From JBCCGE01 sp039029455 (lineage in GTDB: Bacteria; Pseudomonadota; Gammaproteobacteria; Arenicellales; Poriferihabitantaceae), in NCBI GenBank assembly GCA_039029455.1, contig JBCCGE010000021.1:1-42604 (forward strand): a stretch of DNA of 42,604 nucleotides. Reading direction: 5' to 3'. The notes beneath the pieces were generated by a model, which saw only the letters and a program-made list of their open reading frames with translations, made no database searches and was not told the origin of the DNA. Position 1 is the first letter of the stretch, and every line of letters begins with the position of its first letter. Of the stretch, positions 25,884 to 33,439 are shown piece by piece. The translations under genes and the position numbers were made by a program.

Positions 25884-26474
25884 ATGAATAACCGAACTGC
25901 CACATTATCCCGCAACACTGCAGAGACCCAGATCGATCTCACCGTCAATCTGGACGGCTCCGGCCAGGCGAAATTCGAGACGGGCGTACCCTTTCTCGAG
26001 CACATGATGGATCAGATCGCCCGACACGGCGTAATTGATCTGGACATTGTCGCCAGGGGCGACCTGGAAATCGATGATCACCACACCGTCGAAGACATTG
26101 GGATAACTCTTGGTCAGGCTGTTGCGAAAGCGCTCGGCGATAAAAAGGGCATTCGACGTTATGGCCACGCCTACGTGCCGCTGGATGAATCGCTGAGCCG
26201 GGTAGTGATTGATTTTTCCGGTCGTCCCGGGCTGTTTGGTGATGTGACCTATCCGCAAGCCACCATTGGTCGCTTTTCGGCAGCACTTGTCCACGAGTTC
26301 TTTCAGGGGTTCGTCAATCATGCCCATGCGACTATGCATATCGATAATTTGCGCGGGGCCAATTCCCACCATGTCGCCGAGACGATTTTCAAGGCGTTTG
26401 GGCGTGCGCTGCGAATGGCAGTTGAGCCCGATCCACGAATGACCGGTATTCCCTCGACAAAGGGCAGTCTTTGA
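25884..26474 (+). CDS. hisB: Imidazoleglycerol-phosphate dehydratase
   Basis: Dehydrates imidazoleglycerol phosphate to imidazole acetol-phosphate in histidine synthesis. The 196-residue product is the monofunctional form, without the histidinol-phosphatase domain fused in enteric HisB. Two similar metal-binding halves are visible: FLEHMMDQIARHG with DDHHTVEDIGI, and FVNHAHATMHIDNLRG with NSHHVAETIFKAFGRAL. It is the first gene of hisB-H-A-F-I-E; hisH follows after 67 bases. hisG, hisD and hisC are not in the window, so the pathway is split between loci. Confidence 0.96.
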   Translation: MNNRTATLSRNTAETQIDLTVNLDGSGQAKFETGVPFLEHMMDQIARHGVIDLDIVARGDLEIDDHHTVEDIGITLGQAVAKALGDKKGIRRYGHAYVPLDESLSRVVIDFSGRPGLFGDVTYPQATIGRFSAALVHEFFQGFVNHAHATMHIDNLRGANSHHVAETIFKAFGRALRMAVEPDPRMTGIPSTKGSL

Positions 26475-26541
26475 TTTGACTGATCTTTTGCGGTTGATGT
26501 CTGCAGAGTCCCCTGTTTCTGAATGAACATTATCAACTGAT

Positions 26542-27189
26542 ATGTCTGAACTGGTCATTGCAAATCTTGGAACCGGGAATCTGCGTTCGGTGTTTAATGC
26601 CTGCGCAAAAGTCACGGAATCTTCGAGAATTTGTATCAGTGATGAGCCGGACCGCATTCTGCAGGCGCAGCACCTGATACTGCCGGGCCAGGGAGCTATC
26701 GGGACCTGGATGCGTCAGCTGGGTCAAAACCCGGAGCTGGAAGAGGCGATCCGGAATCGCCTGAAAAGCGGACCGGTTCTTGGAATTTGTCTGGGACTGC
26801 AGGCTCTTTGCCAGCACAGCGATGAGGACGGCGGGGTTGATGGTTTCGGTATTTTTGGCGCGCGGGTGAGACGATTCGAAGGCGGAATGTGCGATGCGGA
26901 CAGTGTCCGCATGAAAGTACCGCACATGGGCTGGAATCAGGTGCGGCAGTCCGCAGACCACCCGTTATGGTTGAAAATCGAGGATCGCAGTCGGTTTTAT
27001 TTCGTCCACAGTTACTATGTAGATGGCGGGCAGGAGTCGTATACTGTGGGCAGTTGTGAATACGGGGTGTCGTTCACGGCCGCCGCTGCTCAGGATAATA
27101 TATTTGCGACGCAGTTCCATCCGGAAAAAAGTCACCGGGCCGGACTGCAACTATTGAATAACTTTGTTAACTGGAATGGCACAGTCTGA
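26542..27189 (+). CDS. hisH: Imidazole glycerol phosphate synthase, glutaminase subunit HisH
   Basis: Class I glutamine amidotransferase subunit that supplies ammonia to HisF. The 215 residues show the nucleophile Cys83 in GICLGLQAL and the His-Glu pair in QFHPEKS near the C-terminus. The oxyanion segment is LPGQGAIGTW where many HisH proteins read PGVGAF. KVPHMGWNQV is also present. The stop overlaps the hisA start by one base (TGATG), suggesting coupled translation. It forms a complex with HisF, encoded two genes downstream. Confidence 0.96.
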   Translation: MSELVIANLGTGNLRSVFNACAKVTESSRICISDEPDRILQAQHLILPGQGAIGTWMRQLGQNPELEEAIRNRLKSGPVLGICLGLQALCQHSDEDGGVDGFGIFGARVRRFEGGMCDADSVRMKVPHMGWNQVRQSADHPLWLKIEDRSRFYFVHSYYVDGGQESYTVGSCEYGVSFTAAAAQDNIFATQFHPEKSHRAGLQLLNNFVNWNGTV

Positions 27190-27944
27190 TGTTGTTAATC
27201 CCGGCGATTGATCTCAAAGAAGGCAATTGCGTCCGTTTGAAACAGGGCGACATGCAAGAGACCACGGTGTTTTCCGACAACCCTGTCGAAGTTGCGGGCA
27301 AATGGGTAGACCAGGGGGCGCGCAGAATTCATATTGTTGACCTGGACGGCGCCTTCAAAGGCGAGCCGGTAAACGCCGATGTTATTCACGATATTGCGGA
27401 CACTTACCCCGATGTTCCGATTCAGGTGGGTGGCGGAATACGGAATGAAGATACTGTCGATGTATATATTCAGGCGGGTGTTCGCTATGTCATTATCGGT
27501 ACACAGGCGGTTAATGAGCCGCACTTTATCAGTGATCTCTGCGCTGAATTTCCGACCCACGTTATCGTTGGCCTGGATGCCCGGGATGGCAAGGTTGCTA
27601 CGGAGGGTTGGTCGAAACTGTCGAAACACGATGCCATTGATATGGCTGGTCGATTTGAAGAAGATGGCGTTGAGTCCATCATCTATACCGACATTGCCCG
27701 CGACGGCATGATGCAGGGCGTCAATATTGAAGCCACGGTCAAGCTTGCCGAAGCGATCAATATTCCGGTAATCGCGTCGGGTGGAATTCACAATATCGAC
27801 AACCTCAAAAAGCTCGCTGAAGTGTCCGACTCAGGCATCGTGGGCGCGATCACGGGTCGTGCAATTTATGAGGGTACGCTGGACTTCGCCGAAGGTCAGA
27901 AAGCCTGCGATGAAATCGCAGGGGGCCAGACCTTCGGGCTCTAA
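27189..27944 (+). CDS. hisA: Phosphoribosylformimino-5-aminoimidazole carboxamide ribotide isomerase
   Basis: TIM-barrel isomerase of histidine biosynthesis converting ProFAR to PRFAR. The 251-residue product begins LLIPAIDLKEGNCVRLKQGD with catalytic Asp8. The second catalytic Asp lies in VGLDARDGKVATEGW, and phosphate-binding segments are QVGGGIR and the glycine-rich SGGIHN/GAITGRAIYEG. It overlaps hisH by one base; hisF follows 29 bases downstream. HisA and HisF are half-barrel paralogues and the family resemblance is visible here. Confidence 0.96.
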   Translation: MLLIPAIDLKEGNCVRLKQGDMQETTVFSDNPVEVAGKWVDQGARRIHIVDLDGAFKGEPVNADVIHDIADTYPDVPIQVGGGIRNEDTVDVYIQAGVRYVIIGTQAVNEPHFISDLCAEFPTHVIVGLDARDGKVATEGWSKLSKHDAIDMAGRFEEDGVESIIYTDIARDGMMQGVNIEATVKLAEAINIPVIASGGIHNIDNLKKLAEVSDSGIVGAITGRAIYEGTLDFAEGQKACDEIAGGQTFGL

Positions 27945-27973
27945 TTGTTGCGCTCGACCACCAACGCTGCCTG

Positions 27974-28741
27974 ATGCTCGCGAAACGAATCATTCCATGT
28001 CTGGATGTGCACGACGGGCGTGTTGTTAAGGGCGTGCAGTTCGTTGATATTCGTGACGCCGGAGATCCGGTTGAAGTTGCCCGACGTTACGATCAGCAGG
28101 GCGCAGACGAAATCACCTTTCTCGATATTACGGCCAGTTCCGATGATCGGGCCACAATGGTCAATGTGGTCGAGGAGGTGGCACGGCAGGTATTTATCCC
28201 GTTGACAGTCGGCGGCGGAATCCGCGAGCTAAAAGACATTCACACGATGCTGAACGCAGGTGCTGATAAGGTTTCCATCAACACAACCGCGGTTAAAAAT
28301 CCCCAGTTCATCCGCGAGGCCAGCAGTCATTTTGGCAATCAGTGCATCGTGGTTGCTATCGACGCAAAACGGGTGAGTAACGAAGGCAATTCTCGCTGGG
28401 AAATTTTTACCCACGGCGGGCGAAATGCAACCGGGCTTGATGCCGTTGAGTGGTCGCAGAAAATGACAGAGCTTGGTGCGGGCGAGTTACTGGTTACCAG
28501 TATGGATCGCGACGGCACCAAAGACGGGTTTGATCTCGCGTTAATGCGGGCGATTACCGCAGCGGTCGAGGTGCCGGTCATTGCGTCAGGGGGCGTGGGG
28601 TCATTGCAGCATCTTTCAGAAGGCGTGCTGCAGGGCGGTGCGGATGCTGTTCTGGCAGCCAGTATTTTTCACTACGGTGAGTTTACGGTTCAGCAGGCCA
28701 AGCAGCAGATGGCGGCGGACGGTATTACAGTGCGACTCTGA
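27974..28741 (+). CDS. hisF: Imidazole glycerol phosphate synthase, cyclase subunit HisF
   Basis: TIM-barrel cyclase that uses ammonia from HisH to make imidazoleglycerol phosphate and AICAR. The 255 residues begin AKRIIPCLDVHDGRVVKGVQF with catalytic Asp11. The second catalytic Asp is in VVAIDAKRV, and the phosphate-binding TVGGGIRE and ASGGVGS motifs are present. Normal length. hisI starts 23 bases after its stop, in the same run of genes. Confidence 0.96.
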   Translation: MLAKRIIPCLDVHDGRVVKGVQFVDIRDAGDPVEVARRYDQQGADEITFLDITASSDDRATMVNVVEEVARQVFIPLTVGGGIRELKDIHTMLNAGADKVSINTTAVKNPQFIREASSHFGNQCIVVAIDAKRVSNEGNSRWEIFTHGGRNATGLDAVEWSQKMTELGAGELLVTSMDRDGTKDGFDLALMRAITAAVEVPVIASGGVGSLQHLSEGVLQGGADAVLAASIFHYGEFTVQQAKQQMAADGITVRL

Positions 28742-28764
28742 GCGCTGCAAACAGAGCATTAAAA

Positions 28765-29169
28765 ATGAGCGAAACAAACGATTATCTAAAAGAGATCAAA
28801 TGGAACGAGGCCGGTTTAATTCCTGCGATTGCGCAGCAACACGACAGCGGTCAGGTATTGATGGTTGCGTGGATGAACCGGGAGGCGCTGGAGCTGACCC
28901 TTCAGGAGGGGCGGGCAATTTATTACTCGCGTTCGCGACAGAAACTCTGGCGAAAAGGTGAAGAATCCGGCCATGTGCAGGAATTGAAAGAGCTCAGAAT
29001 CGACTGCGATAGCGATGTCGTACTGATGCAGGTTGATCAGATTGGCGGTATCGCCTGTCACACCGGGAGACACCACTGCTTTTACAAGAAATTCTCCGAC
29101 GGCGAATTTCACGACGTCGAACCGATACTGAAGGACGCGAGTGAGATTTATGGCACCTCATCCAACTGA
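28765..29169 (+). CDS. hisI: Phosphoribosyl-AMP cyclohydrolase
   Basis: Hydrolyses the adenine ring of phosphoribosyl-AMP, the third step of histidine synthesis. The 134-residue single-domain protein carries the family features MVAWMNREALELTL, YYSRSRQKLWRKGEESGH, the metal-binding DCDSDVVLMQV and ACHTGRHHCFYK. It is separate from HisE rather than fused as in enteric bacteria. Its 3' end overlaps hisE. Confidence 0.96.
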   Translation: MSETNDYLKEIKWNEAGLIPAIAQQHDSGQVLMVAWMNREALELTLQEGRAIYYSRSRQKLWRKGEESGHVQELKELRIDCDSDVVLMQVDQIGGIACHTGRHHCFYKKFSDGEFHDVEPILKDASEIYGTSSN

Positions 29170-29497
29170 GTCACACATCCTGGATCGGCTTGATGGGGTC
29201 GTCGATTCCCGCAAAGACAGCCAACCCGAGTATTCCTATGTGGCCGGTCTTTTGCAGGGGGCCGCAGATGTTGTGCGAGCCAAGGTTGACGAAGAATCGT
29301 CTGAGCTGGCTGCGGCTTCCGCAGCCGGAGATCAGGCATCAATAGTCCATGAAGCAGCTGACCTGATTTTTCACTGGCTTGTGCTGCTACGATGGCACGG
29401 AATACCCGTTTCGGCGGTGTGGGAAGAACTCGAAACCCGGTTCGGTGTTTCGGGTCTGGATGAAAAATCGCTTCGCAGTACGACGGAATCCGGCTAG
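29150..29497 (+). CDS. hisE: Phosphoribosyl-ATP pyrophosphohydrolase
   Basis: Hydrolyses PR-ATP to PR-AMP, the second step of histidine synthesis. The 115-residue product is an all-alpha MazG-related fold with the conserved VDEESSELAAA and EAADLIFHWLVLL helices carrying the Mg2+-binding acidic residues. The ATG at 29150 gives a 20-base overlap with hisI; a GTG three codons earlier (29141) is an alternative. It closes the his group. A 240-base hairpin-rich gap separates it from tatA, although hisI-hisE-tatABC is a familiar order in pseudomonads. Confidence 0.93.
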   Translation: MAPHPTESHILDRLDGVVDSRKDSQPEYSYVAGLLQGAADVVRAKVDEESSELAAASAAGDQASIVHEAADLIFHWLVLLRWHGIPVSAVWEELETRFGVSGLDEKSLRSTTESG

Positions 29498-29737
29498 AAT
29501 CGGCGGCGAAGTGGATGAGGCCCCGTCGGCATTTACAGGAAAACTGTAAAATTCCGGTGAAAAGGGGGATTTCGTCCCCATAACTAATTCTTGATGGTTG
29601 AGTGAGCCACGATAACGTCGTTATCTGATCCATGGTACAGATTGCACCAGCAGGGTCTTACGGCGCAAAGCCGGGGTTCTTCAGCCCATCCAAAACGACT
29701 TAAATGTCACAGAACTAACTTAAAGCGGAGATTTATT
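29498..29737 (+). other. Hairpin-rich leader region between hisE and tatA
   Basis: This 240-base non-coding gap has an unusual density of perfect short inverted repeats. TTTACAG/CTGTAAA lies at 29532-29538/29544-29550. GGGGA/TCCCC lies at 29565-29569/29575-29579. GATAACG/CGTTATC lies at 29611-29617/29619-29625. None is followed by a T-run, so they are not simple terminators. A C-rich/G-rich segment follows near 29656-29685. I match it to no riboswitch or RNA family. Confidence 0.4.
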
Positions 29738-30013
29738 ATGGGTGTTGGCGGCATTGGTATCTGGCAACTGTTGATTATTCTGGTCATTGTGTTGCTGCTA
29801 TTCGGCACGAAAAAGCTGCGTAATCTGGGCGGCGATCTGGGTGGCGCCATAAAAGGCTTCAAGAAAGCCGTTAAAGAAGAGTCCGAAGAAGTGGCGGAAG
29901 CTGCTGAGGACGCTGCTGACGAGGTGAAAGAAGTCACCGACGACGCCAAGGACGCTGCAGAAGAGGTTGTGGACGCGGCCAAAGAAGCTGTTGACGATAA
30001 GAAATCCAGCTAA
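29738..30013 (+). CDS. tatA: Twin-arginine translocase subunit TatA
   Basis: Pore-forming component of the Tat system, which exports folded proteins. The 91-residue product has the short N-terminal membrane helix IWQLLIILVIVLLLFG, the FGTKKLRNLGGDLGGAIKGFKKAV hinge and amphipathic helix typical of TatA, and a long acidic, alanine-rich tail (about residues 46-88). ATG 29738 is preceded by GCGGAG with 7-base spacing; the frame is open further upstream, but nothing there resembles TatA. tatB follows after 39 bases. Confidence 0.95.
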   Translation: MGVGGIGIWQLLIILVIVLLLFGTKKLRNLGGDLGGAIKGFKKAVKEESEEVAEAAEDAADEVKEVTDDAKDAAEEVVDAAKEAVDDKKSS

Positions 30014-30052
30014 TCCGGTCTCGAACTGACACCGTTTTTAAGGGTGTAAGCC

Positions 30053-30670
30053 GTGTTTGATGTCGGATTCTGGGAGTTCGCGGTCATCGGAGTGGTGGCA
30101 CTGGTCATTGTAGGACCGGAGCGACTTCCCGGGCTCGCTCGAACGGTTGGCGCCTATGTCGGTAAGGCGCGTCGTATGATCAACGACGTCAAGGCGGACG
30201 TAAAACGTGAGCTCAAGGAGAATGAAATTGCGGATGTCGCGGAAATTCGCAAGGGCTTCAACGAGGCCGCTTCCGATCTCAAAGATTCCGTCAATCAGGT
30301 TAAGGATCAGGTCAGCGATGACATTGGCGCCAGTGAACTGAAGTCGTCGCTTGAAGATACATCAAAGGAGCTGGAGACACTCAATGATGTGACCACATCA
30401 TCGCTATCGGGTACGGCTGCTGGCGGCAAAAAATCGACAAAGAAAAAAACCGCAAAAAAGAAAGCCTCAAAAAAGAAGAAAGCCGGACAATCCTCAGGCA
30501 CGAAAAAGGCCCCAAAAAAGAAAGAGGTGACAAAGACTGCCGCTAAAAAAACGAAGGCAAAAAAAGTCGCAGCAAAAAAAGCAGTGGCGAAAAAATCAAC
30601 TGCTCGAAAAAAATCCGCTGCAAAGAAGTCGGTGACGGCAAAAAAAGCGTCCGGTGACTACACGGTTTAA
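30053..30670 (+). CDS. tatB: Twin-arginine translocase subunit TatB with lysine-rich tail
   Basis: Inner-membrane subunit that with TatC recognises twin-arginine signal peptides. Translation from GTG at 30053 gives MFDVGFWEFAVIGVVALVIVGPERLPGLARTVG, the TatB hallmark with the Glu/Pro hinge. An amphipathic and acidic helical region runs to about 120. Residues 126-200 are a low-complexity tail in which about 33 of 75 residues are lysine, mixed with Ala, Ser and Thr, resembling histone H1-like tails. This is much more basic than usual TatB tails. tatC starts two bases after the stop. Confidence 0.93.
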   Translation: MFDVGFWEFAVIGVVALVIVGPERLPGLARTVGAYVGKARRMINDVKADVKRELKENEIADVAEIRKGFNEAASDLKDSVNQVKDQVSDDIGASELKSSLEDTSKELETLNDVTTSSLSGTAAGGKKSTKKKTAKKKASKKKKAGQSSGTKKAPKKKEVTKTAAKKTKAKKVAAKKAVAKKSTARKKSAAKKSVTAKKASGDYTV

Positions 30671-30672
30671 CT

Positions 30673-31476
30673 ATGAGTGCGGACATCGACCCAACTGAAG
30701 GCACCCTGATTTCCCATTTAATCGAGCTTCGTGATCGATTATTGCGAGGTATTGGGTCGGTGCTGGTGTTTTTTATACTGCTGAATATATTCCCGGGCGC
30801 AAACAATCTGTACGAGATTCTTGCCGATCCGCTGATGTCTGCGTTGCCGGAAGGCAACAGCATGATCTCGACCGAGCCGCACGGACCGTTTTTCGTTCCG
30901 TTCAAATTTGCGTTCGCCTGTGCATTTGCTCTCGCCGTACCTTATCTTCTTTACCAGTTATGGGCGTTCGTCGCCCCGGGGCTTTACCAGCACGAAAAAC
31001 GTCTGGTTATGCCGCTGCTGCTCTCCAGCAGTCTGTTGTTTTATCTTGGCATCTTGTTTGCCTACTATGCGGTATTCCCGATTATCTTCAACTTTTTTGC
31101 CAATACTGCACCTGAAGGGGTTGCAGTAATGACGGACATCAATGCGTATCTCGGCTTCGTTGTGAAGCTGTTTTTCGCATTTGGTGTGGCCTTTGAAGTT
31201 CCGGTTGCCACCATGCTGATGATCAGAATGGGGATTACGACACGCGAGTCACTCGCTGAAAAACGCCCCTATATTATTATTGCGGCGTTTGTGGTCGGCA
31301 TGCTGCTGACGCCGCCGGATATATTTTCGCAGACTCTTCTGGCAATTCCGGTCTGGTTGTTGTTTGAAGCCGGGTTGATTGCATCCAAATACATGATGAA
31401 GACCCCGGAAAACGATGACGAAGAAGAATCTGACGATGAGAGTTTGGAGCGTCTGGAGGACCAATCAGGACCCTGA
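30673..31476 (+). CDS. tatC: Twin-arginine translocase subunit TatC
   Basis: Multispanning receptor of the Tat system. The 267 residues begin with the conserved HLIELRDRLLRG cytoplasmic segment and contain six membrane helices. The periplasmic F-x-x-F-K-F-A region (PFFVPFKFAFACAF) and YQLWAFVAPGLYQHEKR are family signatures, and the terminal helices include VVGMLLTPPDIFSQTLLAIPVWLLFE. It ends in an acidic cytoplasmic tail (DDEEESDDESLERLED). Two bases separate it from tatB, so tatABC form one operon. Confidence 0.95.
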   Translation: MSADIDPTEGTLISHLIELRDRLLRGIGSVLVFFILLNIFPGANNLYEILADPLMSALPEGNSMISTEPHGPFFVPFKFAFACAFALAVPYLLYQLWAFVAPGLYQHEKRLVMPLLLSSSLLFYLGILFAYYAVFPIIFNFFANTAPEGVAVMTDINAYLGFVVKLFFAFGVAFEVPVATMLMIRMGITTRESLAEKRPYIIIAAFVVGMLLTPPDIFSQTLLAIPVWLLFEAGLIASKYMMKTPENDDEEESDDESLERLEDQSGP

Positions 31477-31546
31477 GGTTTTAACGGGAACCACTCGCCC
31501 TTAGCCCTCTCTAAAAGACTCATTGTTGACACCTTTGGAGAGCGCC

Positions 31547-33391
31547 ATGCGCCGATTGTTATTCCTGTCTTCCTGGCTTGTCCTGACTCTGGTTACGCTG
31601 CCCGCTTCTGGCCAGCAGATTAAAAACGAGCTGCTGAATCATCCCGCACCCTATCTGGCGCTTCACGGTGACGATCCGGTCGCCTGGCAAAAATGGAATG
31701 CCGATACCGTAGACATGTCGCGGGATAGCGGCAAAATTCTCTACCTTTCAGTCGGCTACTTTTCATGTCACTGGTGCCACGTTATGCAGCGGGAGAGCTA
31801 CCAGAATGACGACGTTGCCGATTTTCTGAACGAACATTTTGTATCGGTAAAAATTGATCGGGAGCTTGAGGCCGCGCTCGACAAACGTCTGATGAATTTT
31901 GCTCAGCGGACCCTGGGACGAGGGGGCTGGCCACTCAATGTGTTTTTAACCCCTGACGGTCAACCCATATACGCATTGCTCTATATGCGGCAGCCCGAAT
32001 TTCTGCAGACGCTCACACGTCTGCAGTCGGTCTGGGAAAATGATCGAGACCGTGTTCTGGGTTTGATCCGTGCTGAAAATCAGGTTGAGTTCTCTGCGCC
32101 GTCATCAGAACTTAACCCGACGGCCATTGCTGCTCTGCTGCAAACCGCAGCACCGGGCATACTTTCGAGGGCCGACACACTGGCGGGTGGTTTTGGCCAG
32201 AACAACAAATTTCCGTCTGCGCCACAGATGGAGTACCTGCTGGACGTTTATGCGGAGAATCCCTCGCCGGACCTTGAAGACTTTCTTCGCACAACGCTGG
32301 ATTCGATGGCCAACCTGGGTATGCAGGATCATCTTGTTGGCGGCTTTTTCCGCTATACGGTGGACGTCAACTGGGAAACGCCGCACTTTGAAAAAATGCT
32401 CTACGACAATGCAAATCTGGCGAATTTGTATCGGCGCGCGGCTGATGTCCTGAACAATTCTGCCTACCTGAAAGTATCCACCGACACGCTGGACTTCATG
32501 AAACAGAGGATGTGGCACGAAGAGGGCGCACTCGTTTCCGCGTTTTCAGCAGTCGATGAGGCCGGCGAAGAGGGCGGAAACTATCTATGGACGAATGAGG
32601 AGCTGCGCGCAATTTTGAGTGAGGACGAGTTTGAAATGGCGGTTTTTCTCTTCGGCTTGCGGGAACAGAATGAATTGCCTGCCGGCAACCAGCCGCGAAA
32701 GATTTATACGGTCCCGGAGTACGCACGCGCTCGAAGCCTTGACGAAAGTGAGGTTGACGCACGTTATGCCAGTATGCTGGAGAAGATGATCCGTGCGCGC
32801 GACTCCAGACCGCTCCCGGTCGACGACAAACTGCTTGCGGGCTGGAACGGGCTGGCTTTGTTCAGCTATGCGGAGGCCGCGCGATCACTGAATCGTGATG
32901 ACTACCGCCGCGATGCACTGGCGTTGCGTGATTACATTTTTCGCGAGCTCTGGCAGGACGGGCGATTGATCCGCTCGCGGGTCAAAGGCAACGTCTTGGG
33001 CAGCGCTTCGATCGAGGACTATGCGTATGTGGCTCGGGGGATGTGGTCTCTGGCACAGTTGACCGGAGATCAGGCGGACTACGATCGTATGGAAGAGGTC
33101 GTGCGGAAAGGCTGGGCATTGTTTTATCGGGACAACGGCTGGTATGAAGAGGATGGCTCGCTGCTGGCGCCACCAACACCCACTGATATGATTGCCGACG
33201 GTTCCAGCGCTTCACCTTCCGGCATTCTGGCGCAGTATACGTTGATGCTGGCACAACATCTAAACGACCCGGACATGCGCAAACAGGCCATATCTGCGAT
33301 CAATCGCGGTGACAGGGTTCTCCGTCAGGCACCGTTTTGGTATGTTAGCCAGCTCAAGGCACTTCAGGTGGCGCTCGAAACAGAGGGATGA
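31547..33391 (+). CDS. Exported DUF255/YyaL-type thioredoxin-fold protein
   Basis: Homologue of the YyaL/SPATA20 family: an N-terminal thioredoxin-like domain followed by a six-hairpin alpha/alpha barrel. The 614-residue product has CHWC (Cys74, Cys77) within GYFSCHWCHVMQRES, then GGWPLNVFLTPDGQPIYALLY and, in the barrel part, HFEKMLYDNANLA and LLAGWNGLALFSYAEAA. Family members are usually cytoplasmic and somewhat longer; this one has a signal-like N-terminus (MRRLLFLSSWLVLTLVTLPA). ATG 31547 is chosen because GGAG lies just upstream. It follows tatC by 70 bases on the same strand. Biochemical function is not established for the family. Confidence 0.88.
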   Translation: MRRLLFLSSWLVLTLVTLPASGQQIKNELLNHPAPYLALHGDDPVAWQKWNADTVDMSRDSGKILYLSVGYFSCHWCHVMQRESYQNDDVADFLNEHFVSVKIDRELEAALDKRLMNFAQRTLGRGGWPLNVFLTPDGQPIYALLYMRQPEFLQTLTRLQSVWENDRDRVLGLIRAENQVEFSAPSSELNPTAIAALLQTAAPGILSRADTLAGGFGQNNKFPSAPQMEYLLDVYAENPSPDLEDFLRTTLDSMANLGMQDHLVGGFFRYTVDVNWETPHFEKMLYDNANLANLYRRAADVLNNSAYLKVSTDTLDFMKQRMWHEEGALVSAFSAVDEAGEEGGNYLWTNEELRAILSEDEFEMAVFLFGLREQNELPAGNQPRKIYTVPEYARARSLDESEVDARYASMLEKMIRARDSRPLPVDDKLLAGWNGLALFSYAEAARSLNRDDYRRDALALRDYIFRELWQDGRLIRSRVKGNVLGSASIEDYAYVARGMWSLAQLTGDQADYDRMEEVVRKGWALFYRDNGWYEEDGSLLAPPTPTDMIADGSSASPSGILAQYTLMLAQHLNDPDMRKQAISAINRGDRVLRQAPFWYVSQLKALQVALETEG

Positions 33392-33439
33392 ACCCTGTGG
33401 GCATCTGCGGTGGTTTGTGTGACCTGATTCGATTCAAAC

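Noticed and set aside
29550..29580. FMN or cobalamin riboswitch before tatA, suggested by GGTGAAAAGGGGG
   Set aside because: The remaining conserved segments of either riboswitch are missing, and the downstream genes are not in those pathways.
30428..30649. Frameshift or sequencing artefact explaining the lysine-rich TatB tail
   Set aside because: The frame is continuous, uses varied lysine and alanine codons and ends just before tatC; the pattern is genuine low-complexity coding sequence.
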